From Pollutimonas sp. M17 (lineage in GTDB: Bacteria > Pseudomonadota > Gammaproteobacteria > Burkholderiales > Burkholderiaceae_B): a stretch of DNA of 64,000 bases. This document shows positions 47,422 through 55,278 of this stretch, piece after piece. Within the stretch, counting starts at the first letter, position 1; each line of letters begins with the position of its first letter. Location of the stretch: the NCBI RefSeq assembly GCF_025836975.1, contig NZ_CP107548.1, positions 930,001 to 994,000 of the forward strand, written 5' to 3'. The position numbers and the translations under genes were made by a program. Under the pieces are notes generated by a model, which was not told the origin of the DNA, made no database searches, and worked only from the letters and a program-made list of their open reading frames with translations.

Positions 47422-48717
47422 TTACGGAACCAGCGATATCCCCACGCGAACCTGCCCGTCGCTTTTATGGTTGTATCCCAGAAGTGTTTCTCCGTAGCCT
47501 TTGAAGTACTGGACATGAAGGTAGCCGTTCATGTTCAGGAAGGTGCGGCGCAGGGGCCAGGCGGCTTCGAGCTGCGTCGCATTGCGGCCTTCGTGTCCCT
47601 GCCGGTACAGGCCCGACAGCACCAGGCCGTTGTCTTGCGCCCAGCGCAGCTTCCAATCCACATGGCCGGCGTAATCCGCGTAGTCGGGATTGTTCTTCAC
47701 GCTGAAATAGCTTTTGAATCGGGGCGCAAAGGTCAGTGTGCTGCCGCCGTCGAAGCGATAGTTCAGTTCGGGCTGTATGTAGGCGAAGTTGAGCGAGCGC
47801 GAGTCGTCGCCGCTCTTGCCGTTCGATTCATGCTCCACGCCGGACGCCAGGCCCAGGAACCAGTCTTTTTGCGGCGACTGCCATAGCGCGTCCTTGCGCC
47901 AGAATAGGCTGGGCTTGAACGAGGTGTCCACGAAGGGATGCGAATCCGAGTGCAAATCCCACAGCGCCGTCTGCGTGTAGCCCAGATAGATGTTGTCCGC
48001 GAAGCCCGGATTGTTCGGGTCCTTGGGCGTGAAGATGCGGTACTTGAAGCTGACCTGGTAGCGCGCATTGCGACCGCCCTTGTTGCCCACGTCGAAATAA
48101 ATGGGCTCGTAGGGCGAGATGGCGCTGCGGAAATTCTCGAAGGCGGAAGTGGGCGTGGTCAGATGCTTGGTCGAATTGACGGGAGGCCCTTCGGTCAGCG
48201 ATGCGCCCGTCGCGGCGACCACGTTGGCGGGCAGCGGCGGATCGGAGTGCCCGCTGCCGTTTGCCGCGCCCGCGTCGATGACAGGCACCGCGGCCGGCGT
48301 TCCCGCAATCATGCTGCGTTCCAGCGGGCTGGCGTCCAGCGCCAGCAAGGTGGGTTCGCCTTCGATGTTCACCGCCTGCAAGCCCTGGACGCCCGTCGGC
48401 ACGACCGCGCTCCAGGACAGCTTGACGAAATTGTTGACCGGAATATTGATGGGGCTCTGGTTGCCTTCCAGATAGGCCAGGCTGCGTATGCTGCGGCCGT
48501 TTTGATCACGCCATTGGAGCACGAGGTTCTTGGGGGCCGTCCAGCTCATGACGGTGTCGGTGTCATTGAACAGCACGGCCCTGATGTTCACGGTCTCGCC
48601 GGCGACGGCGTGGGTCTGTTCAAGCTTGTAGCTGATTCCGGCGGAAGCGGCGCCTGTCATGAGCAAGGCGGCCAACAGGGTGAGGATGCGGGACTTCAGA
48701 AGAGACGTATGAGTCAT
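47422..48717 (-). CDS. pldA: Outer-membrane phospholipase A with N-terminal extension
   Basis: About 431 residues from ATG 48717 (GGA upstream; an earlier in-frame ATG at 48726 is possible). Signal peptide with hydrophobic core LLAALLMTGAASA. Residues about 25-150 form a beta-rich domain absent from enterobacterial OMPLA. The C-terminal 270 residues are the OMPLA beta-barrel with the catalytic motif VEHESNG (His-x-Ser) and the Asn in LNFAYI, and end GISLVP. It hydrolyses phospholipids that reach the outer leaflet, usually as a Ca-dependent dimer. Expressed towards the LysR gene, convergent. Confidence 0.9.
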   Translation of the reverse strand: MTHTSLLKSRILTLLAALLMTGAASAGISYKLEQTHAVAGETVNIRAVLFNDTDTVMSWTAPKNLVLQWRDQNGRSIRSLAYLEGNQSPINIPVNNFVKLSWSAVVPTGVQGLQAVNIEGEPTLLALDASPLERSMIAGTPAAVPVIDAGAANGSGHSDPPLPANVVAATGASLTEGPPVNSTKHLTTPTSAFENFRSAISPYEPIYFDVGNKGGRNARYQVSFKYRIFTPKDPNNPGFADNIYLGYTQTALWDLHSDSHPFVDTSFKPSLFWRKDALWQSPQKDWFLGLASGVEHESNGKSGDDSRSLNFAYIQPELNYRFDGGSTLTFAPRFKSYFSVKNNPDYADYAGHVDWKLRWAQDNGLVLSGLYRQGHEGRNATQLEAAWPLRRTFLNMNGYLHVQYFKGYGETLLGYNHKSDGQVRVGISLVP

Positions 48718-48873
48718 GGATTGCATTCCATTCGACTTGTTATAGGTACGAAGGAGAATGTAGCATCGGCTGAAATGGTTCAAGCAACCTATTGTAAATC
48801 CGTTGTCAAATTGCTGATTCACTGACGTTGTGCGCAGTTCAAGAGGCGGTAAGTGGACGATTTCACGGTCTTT

Positions 48874-48901
48874 TTGGCTTTGATGGACGACGCGTTAAAA
48901 T
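48874..48901 (+). promoter_or_regulatory. Promoter of tRNA-Arg
   Basis: TTGGCT (48874-48879), 16 bases, TAAAAT (48896-48901), followed by a GC-rich discriminator (GCGCCGTCCCGCC). Such discriminators mark stable-RNA promoters under stringent control. The predicted start is about 16 bases before the mature tRNA. Confidence 0.6.
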
Positions 48902-48923
48902 GCGCCGTCCCGCCTGCGACAAA

Positions 48924-49000
48924 GCGGCAGTAGCTCAGCTGGATAGAGCACGGGCCTTCTAAGCCCGGGGTCGGGGGTTCGAGCCCCTCCTGCCGCGCCA
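48924..49000 (+). tRNA. tRNA-Arg(TCT)
   Basis: A 77-nt cloverleaf: acceptor GCGGCAG...CTGCCGC with discriminator G and encoded CCA, D-arm GCTC...GAGC, anticodon stem CGGGC/GCCCG with loop CTTCTAA (anticodon TCT), T-arm with GGTTCGAGCC. It reads AGA codons, which are rare in this GC-rich sequence. Confidence 0.97.
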
Positions 49001-49025
49001 ACTCCTTTAAAGACACAAGTCCTGA

Positions 49026-50696
49026 ATGATCATCCTCAAGAACGTGACCCTGCGTCGCGGCAGTAAAGTATTGCTGGACAAAACATCCGTCACGCTCAAT
49101 CCCGGTGAGAAAGTCGGCCTGGTTGGACGCAATGGCGCGGGCAAGTCGTCCCTGTTCGCCGTGCTCAACGGTACGCTCAACGAAGACAGCGGCGAGTTTT
49201 CCATACCCGCTCAATGGCGCATGTCGCAAGTCGCCCAGGACATGCCCGAAACCGAACAAAGCGCTACGGACTTTGTTATCGAAGGCGACACGGTGCTGCT
49301 GGCCGCGCAAACTGAAGTGGCCGATGCGGAAAATAGCGACGACGGCATGCGCATGGCTCATGCCTACATGGCCCTGCACGACGCCGGCGCGCACGATGCG
49401 CCGGCTCGCGCCCAGGCGCTCATCCTGGGCCTGGGCTTTAGCGTGGCGGAGCTGGACCGGCCGGTAAACAGCTTCTCGGGCGGATGGCGCATGCGGCTTC
49501 AGTTGGCGCGCGCCCTGATGTGCCCCTCCGACTTGCTCTTGCTTGACGAGCCGACCAATCACCTGGACCTGGACGCCCTGGTCTGGCTTGAGGCCTGGCT
49601 GAAGAATTATGCGGGCACCATGGTGGTCATCAGCCACGACCGCGAGTTCCTGGATGCCGTGACCAACGTGACCTTGCATATTGATCAGGGCAAGCTGTTG
49701 CGCTATGGCGGCAATTACAGCAAGTTCGAGGACATGCGCGCCGAGCAGATGCTGCTGCAGCAGGCGGCGCACGCCAAGCAGCAGGAAAAAATCGCCCATC
49801 TGCAAAAATTCATCGACCGCTTCAAGGCGAAAGCCAGCAAGGCCAAGCAGGCGCAAAGCCGCGTCAAGGCGCTGGAGCGCATGGAGAAGGTCGCGCCCAT
49901 GCTGGCTGACGCCGAGTTCCAGTTCGGATTCAAAGAGCCGGCCAGCCTGCCCAACCCCATGCTGTCGATGTCCGATGCCAGCTTCGGCTATCCGCCCGCC
50001 GAGGATGCGCCCGCCGGCACGCCGCCCACGGTCATCGTGCAAAAAGTCAATCGCTCGGTGCTGGCGGGGCAGCGCATCGGCATCCTGGGCGCCAACGGCC
50101 AGGGAAAGTCCACGTTGGTGAAAACCATTGCGGGGGCGCTGCAAGCCACCGCGGGCGAAATCATCACCGGCAAAGGACTGAACATCGGCTACTTTTCGCA
50201 GCAGGAGCTGGACGTCCTGCGGCCCGCCGAGAATCCGCTGGAGCACATGATACGGCTGGCGCGCGATACGCCCGCGGCTGTGCGACCCAGCGCCATGGAC
50301 TGCCGCGAGCAGGGCCTGCGCAACTTCCTGGGCACCTTCAATTTCAGCGGCGACATGGTCAAGCAAAGCGTGGGCAGCATGAGCGGCGGCGAAAAAGCCC
50401 GCCTGGTGCTGTGCATGATCGTGTGGCAGCGGCCCAACCTGCTGCTGCTCGATGAGCCCACCAATCATCTGGACCTGGCCACGCGCGAGGCGCTGAGCGT
50501 GGCCTTGAACGAATTCGAAGGCTCGGTCATGCTGGTCAGCCACGACCGGGCCTTGCTGCGTTCGGTATGCGACGAGTTCTGGCTGGTATCGCGCGGAGGC
50601 ATGACGGACTTCAACGGCGATCTGGATGACTACCAGGTCTATCTTCTTGAGGAAGCCAAGCGCCAGCGGGAAGCCGTGTCACGCAAGGCCGCCTGA
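49026..50696 (+). CDS. ABC-F family ATPase (YheS/Uup-like)
   Basis: 556 residues with two ABC domains and no membrane part. Domain 1: GRNGAGKSS (about 35-43), signature FSGGWRMRLQLARAL (about 151-165), LLLLDEPTNHLDLDAL. A linker of coiled, basic residues (about 235-290; many K, Q, R) fits the P-site tRNA interaction motif. Domain 2: GANGQGKST (about 355-363), MSGGEKARLVL, LLLLDEPTNHLDLAT. Such proteins act on ribosomes. It lacks the long C-terminal domain of YheS. It begins 25 bases after tRNA-Arg and could be co-transcribed with it. Confidence 0.92.
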   Translation: MIILKNVTLRRGSKVLLDKTSVTLNPGEKVGLVGRNGAGKSSLFAVLNGTLNEDSGEFSIPAQWRMSQVAQDMPETEQSATDFVIEGDTVLLAAQTEVADAENSDDGMRMAHAYMALHDAGAHDAPARAQALILGLGFSVAELDRPVNSFSGGWRMRLQLARALMCPSDLLLLDEPTNHLDLDALVWLEAWLKNYAGTMVVISHDREFLDAVTNVTLHIDQGKLLRYGGNYSKFEDMRAEQMLLQQAAHAKQQEKIAHLQKFIDRFKAKASKAKQAQSRVKALERMEKVAPMLADAEFQFGFKEPASLPNPMLSMSDASFGYPPAEDAPAGTPPTVIVQKVNRSVLAGQRIGILGANGQGKSTLVKTIAGALQATAGEIITGKGLNIGYFSQQELDVLRPAENPLEHMIRLARDTPAAVRPSAMDCREQGLRNFLGTFNFSGDMVKQSVGSMSGGEKARLVLCMIVWQRPNLLLLDEPTNHLDLATREALSVALNEFEGSVMLVSHDRALLRSVCDEFWLVSRGGMTDFNGDLDDYQVYLLEEAKRQREAVSRKAA

Positions 50697-50855
50697 TCGG
50701 TACTTAAGGCGGGTCGCGAGCGGGGACGGGATTGTGTGTCATGCGCCCGTAAGCCTGTTTATGCGGGGGCCGTTCGGACCCTTGCGGGATTTCCCATTAC
50801 GGCTTATCGATATATGCTGTCCACTTCGCTATGAACGACTTAGGGGTAAACAAAC

Positions 50856-51155
50856 ATGTTATTGATCGTTGGAACCGTACGTCTTCCGCCCGAGAATCTT
50901 TCCGAGGCCCGGCCGGCCATGGAAACCATGGTGGCGTCCAGCCGGGCCGAGGACGGCTGCGAAGAATATTGCTATGCCGAAGACGTGCTTGATCCCGGCC
51001 TTATACACATAAAAGAGATGTGGCGCGATCAGCAGGCGCTCGATCGGCATTTTGCGACCGAACATATTGCGGCATGGCGGGCGGCCTGGCCTGGGCTGGG
51101 GATAGGGGACCGCAATTTGCGTATTTACGAGGTTGGGGAGCCACGCAAGACGTGA
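50856..51155 (+). CDS. Antibiotic-biosynthesis-monooxygenase (ABM) fold protein
   Basis: 99 residues. MLLIVGTVRLPPENLSEARPAMETMVASSRAEDGCEEYCYAED recalls the small quinol-monooxygenase/YgiN type, with HIKEMWRDQQALDRHFATEHI (about 51-71) matching the typical E.w.d..al..H...h pattern. It may form a dimer acting on a quinone or be a heme/peroxide-linked helper. Separated from its neighbours; ribosome site weak (AAACAAAC). Confidence 0.75.
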   Translation: MLLIVGTVRLPPENLSEARPAMETMVASSRAEDGCEEYCYAEDVLDPGLIHIKEMWRDQQALDRHFATEHIAAWRAAWPGLGIGDRNLRIYEVGEPRKT

Positions 51156-51281
51156 TCGTGGGAGGACTACGGCAATCATGAAGTTGGCCCCTATCGTACG
51201 CTCGAGTCAGCGGTCGTTATGGCTTATCACGGCCGCAATCAAGTGATGTTGGCTCACTGTTTTATGCGAGCAGCCATATGA

Positions 51282-51575
51282 TCAGCTCGCGACATGCGGC
51301 TTGGCCGTCATATCGACGCCAAGCGCTCGCATCACGGCTAGAGTAGTCTTCAAAGTAGGATTGCCACGCTCACTGAACGACCGATAAAGCTGCTCACGGG
51401 AAAGTCCGGTTTTTTTTGCTATTTCTGTCATCCCTTTGGCGCGAGCAACCACGCCAAGAGCCTTGGCAATATAGGCTGCATCGCCTGTTTCAAAGGCATC
51501 AGCCATGAAGAATGCGATTTCTTCATCATCGACCAGGGCGGTGGCAGGGTCGTAGGTTGTCAGTTTTTCAGTCAT
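51282..51575 (-). CDS. Antitoxin of a HigBA/RelE-type module
   Basis: 97 residues from ATG 51575 (GGAG upstream on the minus strand). The C-terminal half is an XRE-type HTH: MTEIAKKTGLSREQLYRSFS (about 54-73) followed by PTLKTTLAVMRALGVDM. The N-terminal part (about 1-35) probably wraps the toxin. It lies 1 base after the toxin gene and is co-transcribed. The order toxin then antitoxin is that of the HigBA class. Confidence 0.88.
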   Translation of the reverse strand: MTEKLTTYDPATALVDDEEIAFFMADAFETGDAAYIAKALGVVARAKGMTEIAKKTGLSREQLYRSFSERGNPTLKTTLAVMRALGVDMTAKPHVAS

Positions 51576-51576
51576 C

Positions 51577-51873
51577 TTATTCACTCCATTCTTTGGCCAG
51601 TTTCTTTGCGGCGGCAATGTCGCGGGCCTGAGTGCTTTTATCTCCGCCGCACAGCAATACGACCAGAAGGTTTCCCCGTCGCTGGAAGTAGACGCGATAG
51701 CCCGGGCCGTAGTGAATCCGCAATTCGTTAACTCCTTCGCCTACCGATTCAATATCGCCTGGCAAACCTTCCGCCAATCGCATCAAACGCGCTGCGATGA
51801 TGGTTTTTGCTCGTTTGTCACGTAGCCTGGCTTCCCACTTCTCGTAGGTTTTTGTCTGCTTTAGCTCGATCAT
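51577..51873 (-). CDS. HigB-like toxin (RelE superfamily, Gp49 type)
   Basis: 98 residues. EKWEARLRDKRAKTIIAARLMRLAEGLPGDIESVGEGVNELRI and GPGYRVYFQRRGNLLVVLLCGGDKSTQARDI match the Gp49/HigB group of ribosome-dependent mRNases, including the RVYF...L.CGGDKS.Q core. Its start lies next to a promoter-proximal inverted repeat that probably serves autoregulation by the antitoxin. Confidence 0.9.
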   Translation of the reverse strand: MIELKQTKTYEKWEARLRDKRAKTIIAARLMRLAEGLPGDIESVGEGVNELRIHYGPGYRVYFQRRGNLLVVLLCGGDKSTQARDIAAAKKLAKEWSE

Positions 51874-51881
51874 ACATAAAT

Positions 51882-51897
51882 GTAGTCTATAAACTAC
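51882..51897. promoter_or_regulatory. Operator-like inverted repeat before the toxin gene
   Basis: GTAGT (51882-51886), CTATAA, ACTAC (51893-51897). On the minus strand the AT core contains TTTATAG, a -10-like sequence, so binding here would block the promoter. Confidence 0.5.
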
Positions 51898-52051
51898 GAT
51901 TGTGCAATAGCGACAGAGTCGGAAGAGAGGCGCTCTTGCTGAAAGTTCGCCCTACAAGCTCTGGCGGGATGGAGGCTTTCCTGGACAGGCTATCCCGATC
52001 TACAGATGGATATGGTGGTTCCCTCACTTTGAATCAGGATGGCGGCCGATG

Positions 52052-52642
52052 TCACGCGCGAAGGGTTGACGCGACGGCAAGGCCGGCTACGCGTACGGTT
52101 TCAAGAAGGGTGTCCAGCCCCTTTCCGGCGCGCGCCTGTGCGGAAAGGCCGATCATCAGAGTGCTGATGTACTCCGTAAGTTGTGCGGCAGCCGAGGGGT
52201 GTCGAGCAGCGATGTAGCTGCGGACCATTGCGACGGCAGCGCTATGCGCGGCGCGTGCGAGAGCACGGGCTTCTTCGTCGCTGCTGCGGCATCCCTCCAG
52301 CACTATGCATCCGGTCGCGGCGGGATCAGCGGCATAACGACGTGCCGCTTCCTCGAGCATGGCGGTGAGGCACTCCGCTACCGGACGGTCAGGGCGCAGA
52401 AGATCGGCAAGCGGAACGGCTCCATGGTCCGCATACCGGTGAATGACGCGCTCATAAAGGCCGGCTTTGCTTCGGAAGGCCGAATAGAAACTAGGTGTGT
52501 TGATGCCCAGCGCATCGGTCACATCCGACACGCTGACAGCTTCATAGCCCCGGGAATGGAACAGGTTCTGAGCGGTGGCGATGGCCTCGTCAACATCGAA
52601 TTTGCGGGGACGTCCCCTAGGCCTAACTAATTTTGTAGTCAT
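52052..52642 (-). CDS. TetR-family repressor
   Basis: About 196 residues from ATG 52642. The N-terminus has the basic RPRGRPRKFDVDEAIATAQ lead and the HTH VSVSDVTDALGINTPSFYSAFRSKAGLY (about 38-65), which identifies the AcrR/TetR class. Divergent from the SDR gene across 76 bases containing two related palindrome-like sites. It most likely represses the SDR gene in answer to that enzyme's substrate. Downstream, 51898-52051 shows no gene. Confidence 0.9.
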   Translation of the reverse strand: MTTKLVRPRGRPRKFDVDEAIATAQNLFHSRGYEAVSVSDVTDALGINTPSFYSAFRSKAGLYERVIHRYADHGAVPLADLLRPDRPVAECLTAMLEEAARRYAADPAATGCIVLEGCRSSDEEARALARAAHSAAVAMVRSYIAARHPSAAAQLTEYISTLMIGLSAQARAGKGLDTLLETVRVAGLAVASTLRA

Positions 52643-52697
52643 AACTATAAAAATTCTTGACATCATCGTTGATTCGTTTATTGTAGTGAATCCTACA
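52633..52697. promoter_or_regulatory. TetR/SDR divergent operator region
   Basis: Two related sites: TTGTAGTCATAACTATAA (52633-52650, imperfect, over the TetR start) and TTGTAGTGAATCCTACA (52681-52697), whose core TGTAG-N6-CTACA is a perfect inverted repeat. A perfect -35 TTGACA (52657-52662) and TATTGT (52679-52684) form the SDR promoter, so the second site overlaps its -10. Confidence 0.55.
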
Positions 52698-52718
52698 TAT
52701 TTAATCTAGAGGTGTTTG

Positions 52719-53432
52719 ATGGCTGTGTTCGACAAGAAATCTGTATTGGTGCTGGGTGGAAGCCGTGGTATTGGAGCGGCGATTGTGCGACGCTTTGTTG
52801 CTGATGGAGCCAAGGTAACGTTCACCTACTCCGGGTCCCGGGCCGCAGCTGAAGCGCTGGCTGCGGAGACCGCCAGCAAGGCAGTGCAAACGGACAGTGC
52901 TGATCGGGATGCCGTCATCGCGCAGGTGCGCGACAGCGGCCCATTGGACGTGCTGGTCGTGAATGCAGGCATCGCAATCTTCGGCGACGCGCTCGAACAG
53001 GATCCGGATGCCGTGGATCGCCTGTTCAAGATCAATGTGCATGCGCCATATCACGCATCCGTCGAGGCGGCGCGCCGTATGCCCCAAGGCGGCCGGATCA
53101 TCATCATCGGCTCGGTGAATGGCGACCGGATGCCCGTGCCTGGCATGGCGGCGTATGCGCTCAGCAAATCCGCTCTGCAGGGATTGGCTCGAGGCCTGGC
53201 GCGCGACTTCGGTCCGCGCGGCATCACCGTGAACGTCATTCAGCCAGGCCCCATCGACACGGACGCCAATCCGGCCGACGGGCCGATGAAAGACCTGTTG
53301 CATGGGTTCATGGCCATCAAGCGCCACGGCAAGCCAGAAGAGGTCGCGGCAATGGTGGCATGGCTGGCAGGGCCCGAGGCCGGCTTCGTGACCGGGGCGA
53401 TGCACACGATAGACGGGGCATTTGGAGCCTAA
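52719..53432 (+). CDS. Short-chain dehydrogenase/reductase
   Basis: 237 residues. NAD(P)-binding GGSRGIGAAIV (about 12-22), NAG motif VNAGIAIFG (about 84-92), catalytic Ser region IIIGSVNGD, and Tyr-Lys pair in YALSKSAL (about 146-153); classical SDR. The S-R after the Gly-rich loop and GSRAA further on favour NADPH. Start is ATG 52719 with AGAGG upstream. Function likely a ketone or aldehyde reductase, controlled by the divergent TetR. Confidence 0.9.
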   Translation: MAVFDKKSVLVLGGSRGIGAAIVRRFVADGAKVTFTYSGSRAAAEALAAETASKAVQTDSADRDAVIAQVRDSGPLDVLVVNAGIAIFGDALEQDPDAVDRLFKINVHAPYHASVEAARRMPQGGRIIIIGSVNGDRMPVPGMAAYALSKSALQGLARGLARDFGPRGITVNVIQPGPIDTDANPADGPMKDLLHGFMAIKRHGKPEEVAAMVAWLAGPEAGFVTGAMHTIDGAFGA

Positions 53433-53523
53433 GGGATGAATCGAGCGGGATCCGGGTAGGGCATTTCCTGTTCGGGCCCCGTCTCCAAATCGAGTTTGTC
53501 CAGAAATGGGTATGCGCGTGCGT

Positions 53524-54141
53524 TCATGGATTACAAACCGAAAGCCGAGGCCATCGTTCTTTGAATCTCTTGGATTGCACGCGATGCATGAATGTTGAAA
53601 CACTCGCACGGCGAGAATTATGCCGAACCCTTAATTCAAACAGGTCGTTCAATCCGTATGGCGCGATGATCTTCAACGCCCCACAAGCATCCAGGTAAAT
53701 GCCGACGCAGGTGGCATACTCCGGCCAGGTGGCCAGCCCGTCGTCCAAAGAAGAGAGGGGTGCAACCGTCGCGCCCAGTGTGTCCGCGAACCACTCGTGC
53801 ACCCGGGCCTGGTTGGTCACTTCCCAGGGGACGTTGGGAAGGATCCTATGCAGCCGCTCTTGAAGTTCGGCATCCAGGCCCCGGGGTGCTTGTGCATCAA
53901 AATACGCGACGTCCACATCATCCACATCTGAAGGCTGTTGAAAGCCATGCAAGCCATCCCATACCAAAGACCTTATGGAACCTGCGCCTATGCACCACGA
54001 GGATAAACCCAGCGAGCGGGCCGCTTGCAGCGCGGCCATCAATCGCCCCGAGGATCGGACAAGGTCGCATAATTGTTGCTCGTAGCCTGCTTCAACGTTT
54101 GCCATCATTTCGCCAGGGATTGGCCTCTTTGGTTTACCCAT
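53524..54141 (-). CDS. Nucleotidyltransferase-fold protein (DUF925/PF06042-like)
   Basis: About 205 residues from ATG 54141; frames reach 54300 but that part lacks family features. WCIGAGSIRSLVWDGLHGF (about 45-63) then DVDDVDVAYFD (Asp-rich catalytic-type motif) and the C-terminal AAPYGL-like IIAPYGLNDLFELRVRHN match this family of minimal nucleotidyltransferases, whose substrates are unknown. The codon use and AT-rich 3' end (53524-53680) differ from the neighbours. No clear ribosome site; start uncertain. Confidence 0.72.
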   Translation of the reverse strand: MGKPKRPIPGEMMANVEAGYEQQLCDLVRSSGRLMAALQAARSLGLSSWCIGAGSIRSLVWDGLHGFQQPSDVDDVDVAYFDAQAPRGLDAELQERLHRILPNVPWEVTNQARVHEWFADTLGATVAPLSSLDDGLATWPEYATCVGIYLDACGALKIIAPYGLNDLFELRVRHNSRRASVSTFMHRVQSKRFKERWPRLSVCNP

Positions 54142-54277
54142 ACAGTAAGAGCATATCCGCCATCGTGTGCGGACGGAGGCCGATTGTCGGCATCCAGGAT
54201 CAGCATTGCAATTGGCCTGCTCTAAGCTCCGCCTTGAGCGGTCTCTGAAGTGAGAATCAAATATATTGGAGGACCGC

Positions 54278-55177
54278 CTACTTTTCCAATACCCCCTCAC
54301 TCAATCGCAAGGCCAATAGATCCACCAGCGCTGCCACGCGCGGGGCCAACGCTCCGTGTTTATAGAACACCGCCCATACCGGCTGCTTCCAGGGCAGCGT
54401 TTGCGCTTCCAGCACCGGTACCAATCGTCCATTCGCCACATCGCCGCGAGTCAGAAAATCGGCCAGGCAGACGATACCCGCATGGGTCAGCGCCAGGTGC
54501 CGCAAGGTTTCGCCGCTGGACGCCGCGATGGCCGGCTGTATGGGCAATCCATCGCAACCGTCGTGGGGCAAGGGCCAGATATTCAGTGATGCGGGTTCGG
54601 TAAAGCCCAGCAGACGGTGCCTGGACAGGTCGGCGACATCGGCGGGCTTGCCGTGGCGCTCTAGGTAATCGGGCGAAGCCAGCAAGCGCAGGGTGCTGGT
54701 TCCCAGGCGCCTGGCATTGAGGGTGGAGTCGGCCAAAGCGCCTATGCGGATGGCGAGGTCGGCGCGTTCCTCTATGAGGTCGACGATGGTTTCGCCGCTG
54801 ACCAATTCCAATCGCAACAGCGGATAGGCATCCAGCAGCTCGGCCAGCAGGGGAGCCAGCAGATGGTCCAGCACGGGCGTGGCGGCGTTGACGCGCACCA
54901 GTCCCGACGGCTGGGAAAGTCGGGCCGCCAATTGCTGTTCGGTATCTTCCAGGTCAGCCAGCACTTTGCGCGCGCGGGCCAGCAGCCACTGGCCCTCCTC
55001 GGTCAGATCCAGGCGGCGCGTGGTGCGCGTTATCAAGGCCATGCCCAGTTTCTTTTCCAGGCGCGAAATGGTTCGGCTTATGCCCGAGGGCGTCAGGCCC
55101 AGGCGTTCCGCAGCGGCGGTGAACGACCCGGTATCGTTTACCGCGACGAAAGTAATCAGCGAGTCGACATCCAGCAT
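54278..55177 (-). CDS. LysR-family regulator
   Basis: 299 residues from ATG 55177 (AGGAG 8 bases upstream). HTH at about 12-40 (NDTGSFTAAAERLGLTPSGISRTISRLEKKLG) and an effector domain with GLVRVNAATPVLDHLLAPLLAELL (about 90-113), the CrgA/YafC-like group. Divergent from the MFS gene across about 100 bases, so probably its regulator. Confidence 0.92.
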   Translation of the reverse strand: MLDVDSLITFVAVNDTGSFTAAAERLGLTPSGISRTISRLEKKLGMALITRTTRRLDLTEEGQWLLARARKVLADLEDTEQQLAARLSQPSGLVRVNAATPVLDHLLAPLLAELLDAYPLLRLELVSGETIVDLIEERADLAIRIGALADSTLNARRLGTSTLRLLASPDYLERHGKPADVADLSRHRLLGFTEPASLNIWPLPHDGCDGLPIQPAIAASSGETLRHLALTHAGIVCLADFLTRGDVANGRLVPVLEAQTLPWKQPVWAVFYKHGALAPRVAALVDLLALRLSEGVLEK

Positions 55178-55278
55178 TGATGACTCCTGGTCAAAAGTAT
55201 ATTGTAGCGGCGCTGGTTTTTCTTTGAGTGGGCAGGCCTCACACTGCCAGGCATCCAATTCTTATGCCGGAGAAAAAC

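Noticed and set aside
48924-54270. Integrative element inserted at tRNA-Arg
   Set aside because: No integrase gene and no direct repeat of the tRNA 3' end could be found downstream; the ABC-F housekeeping gene lies right beside the tRNA.
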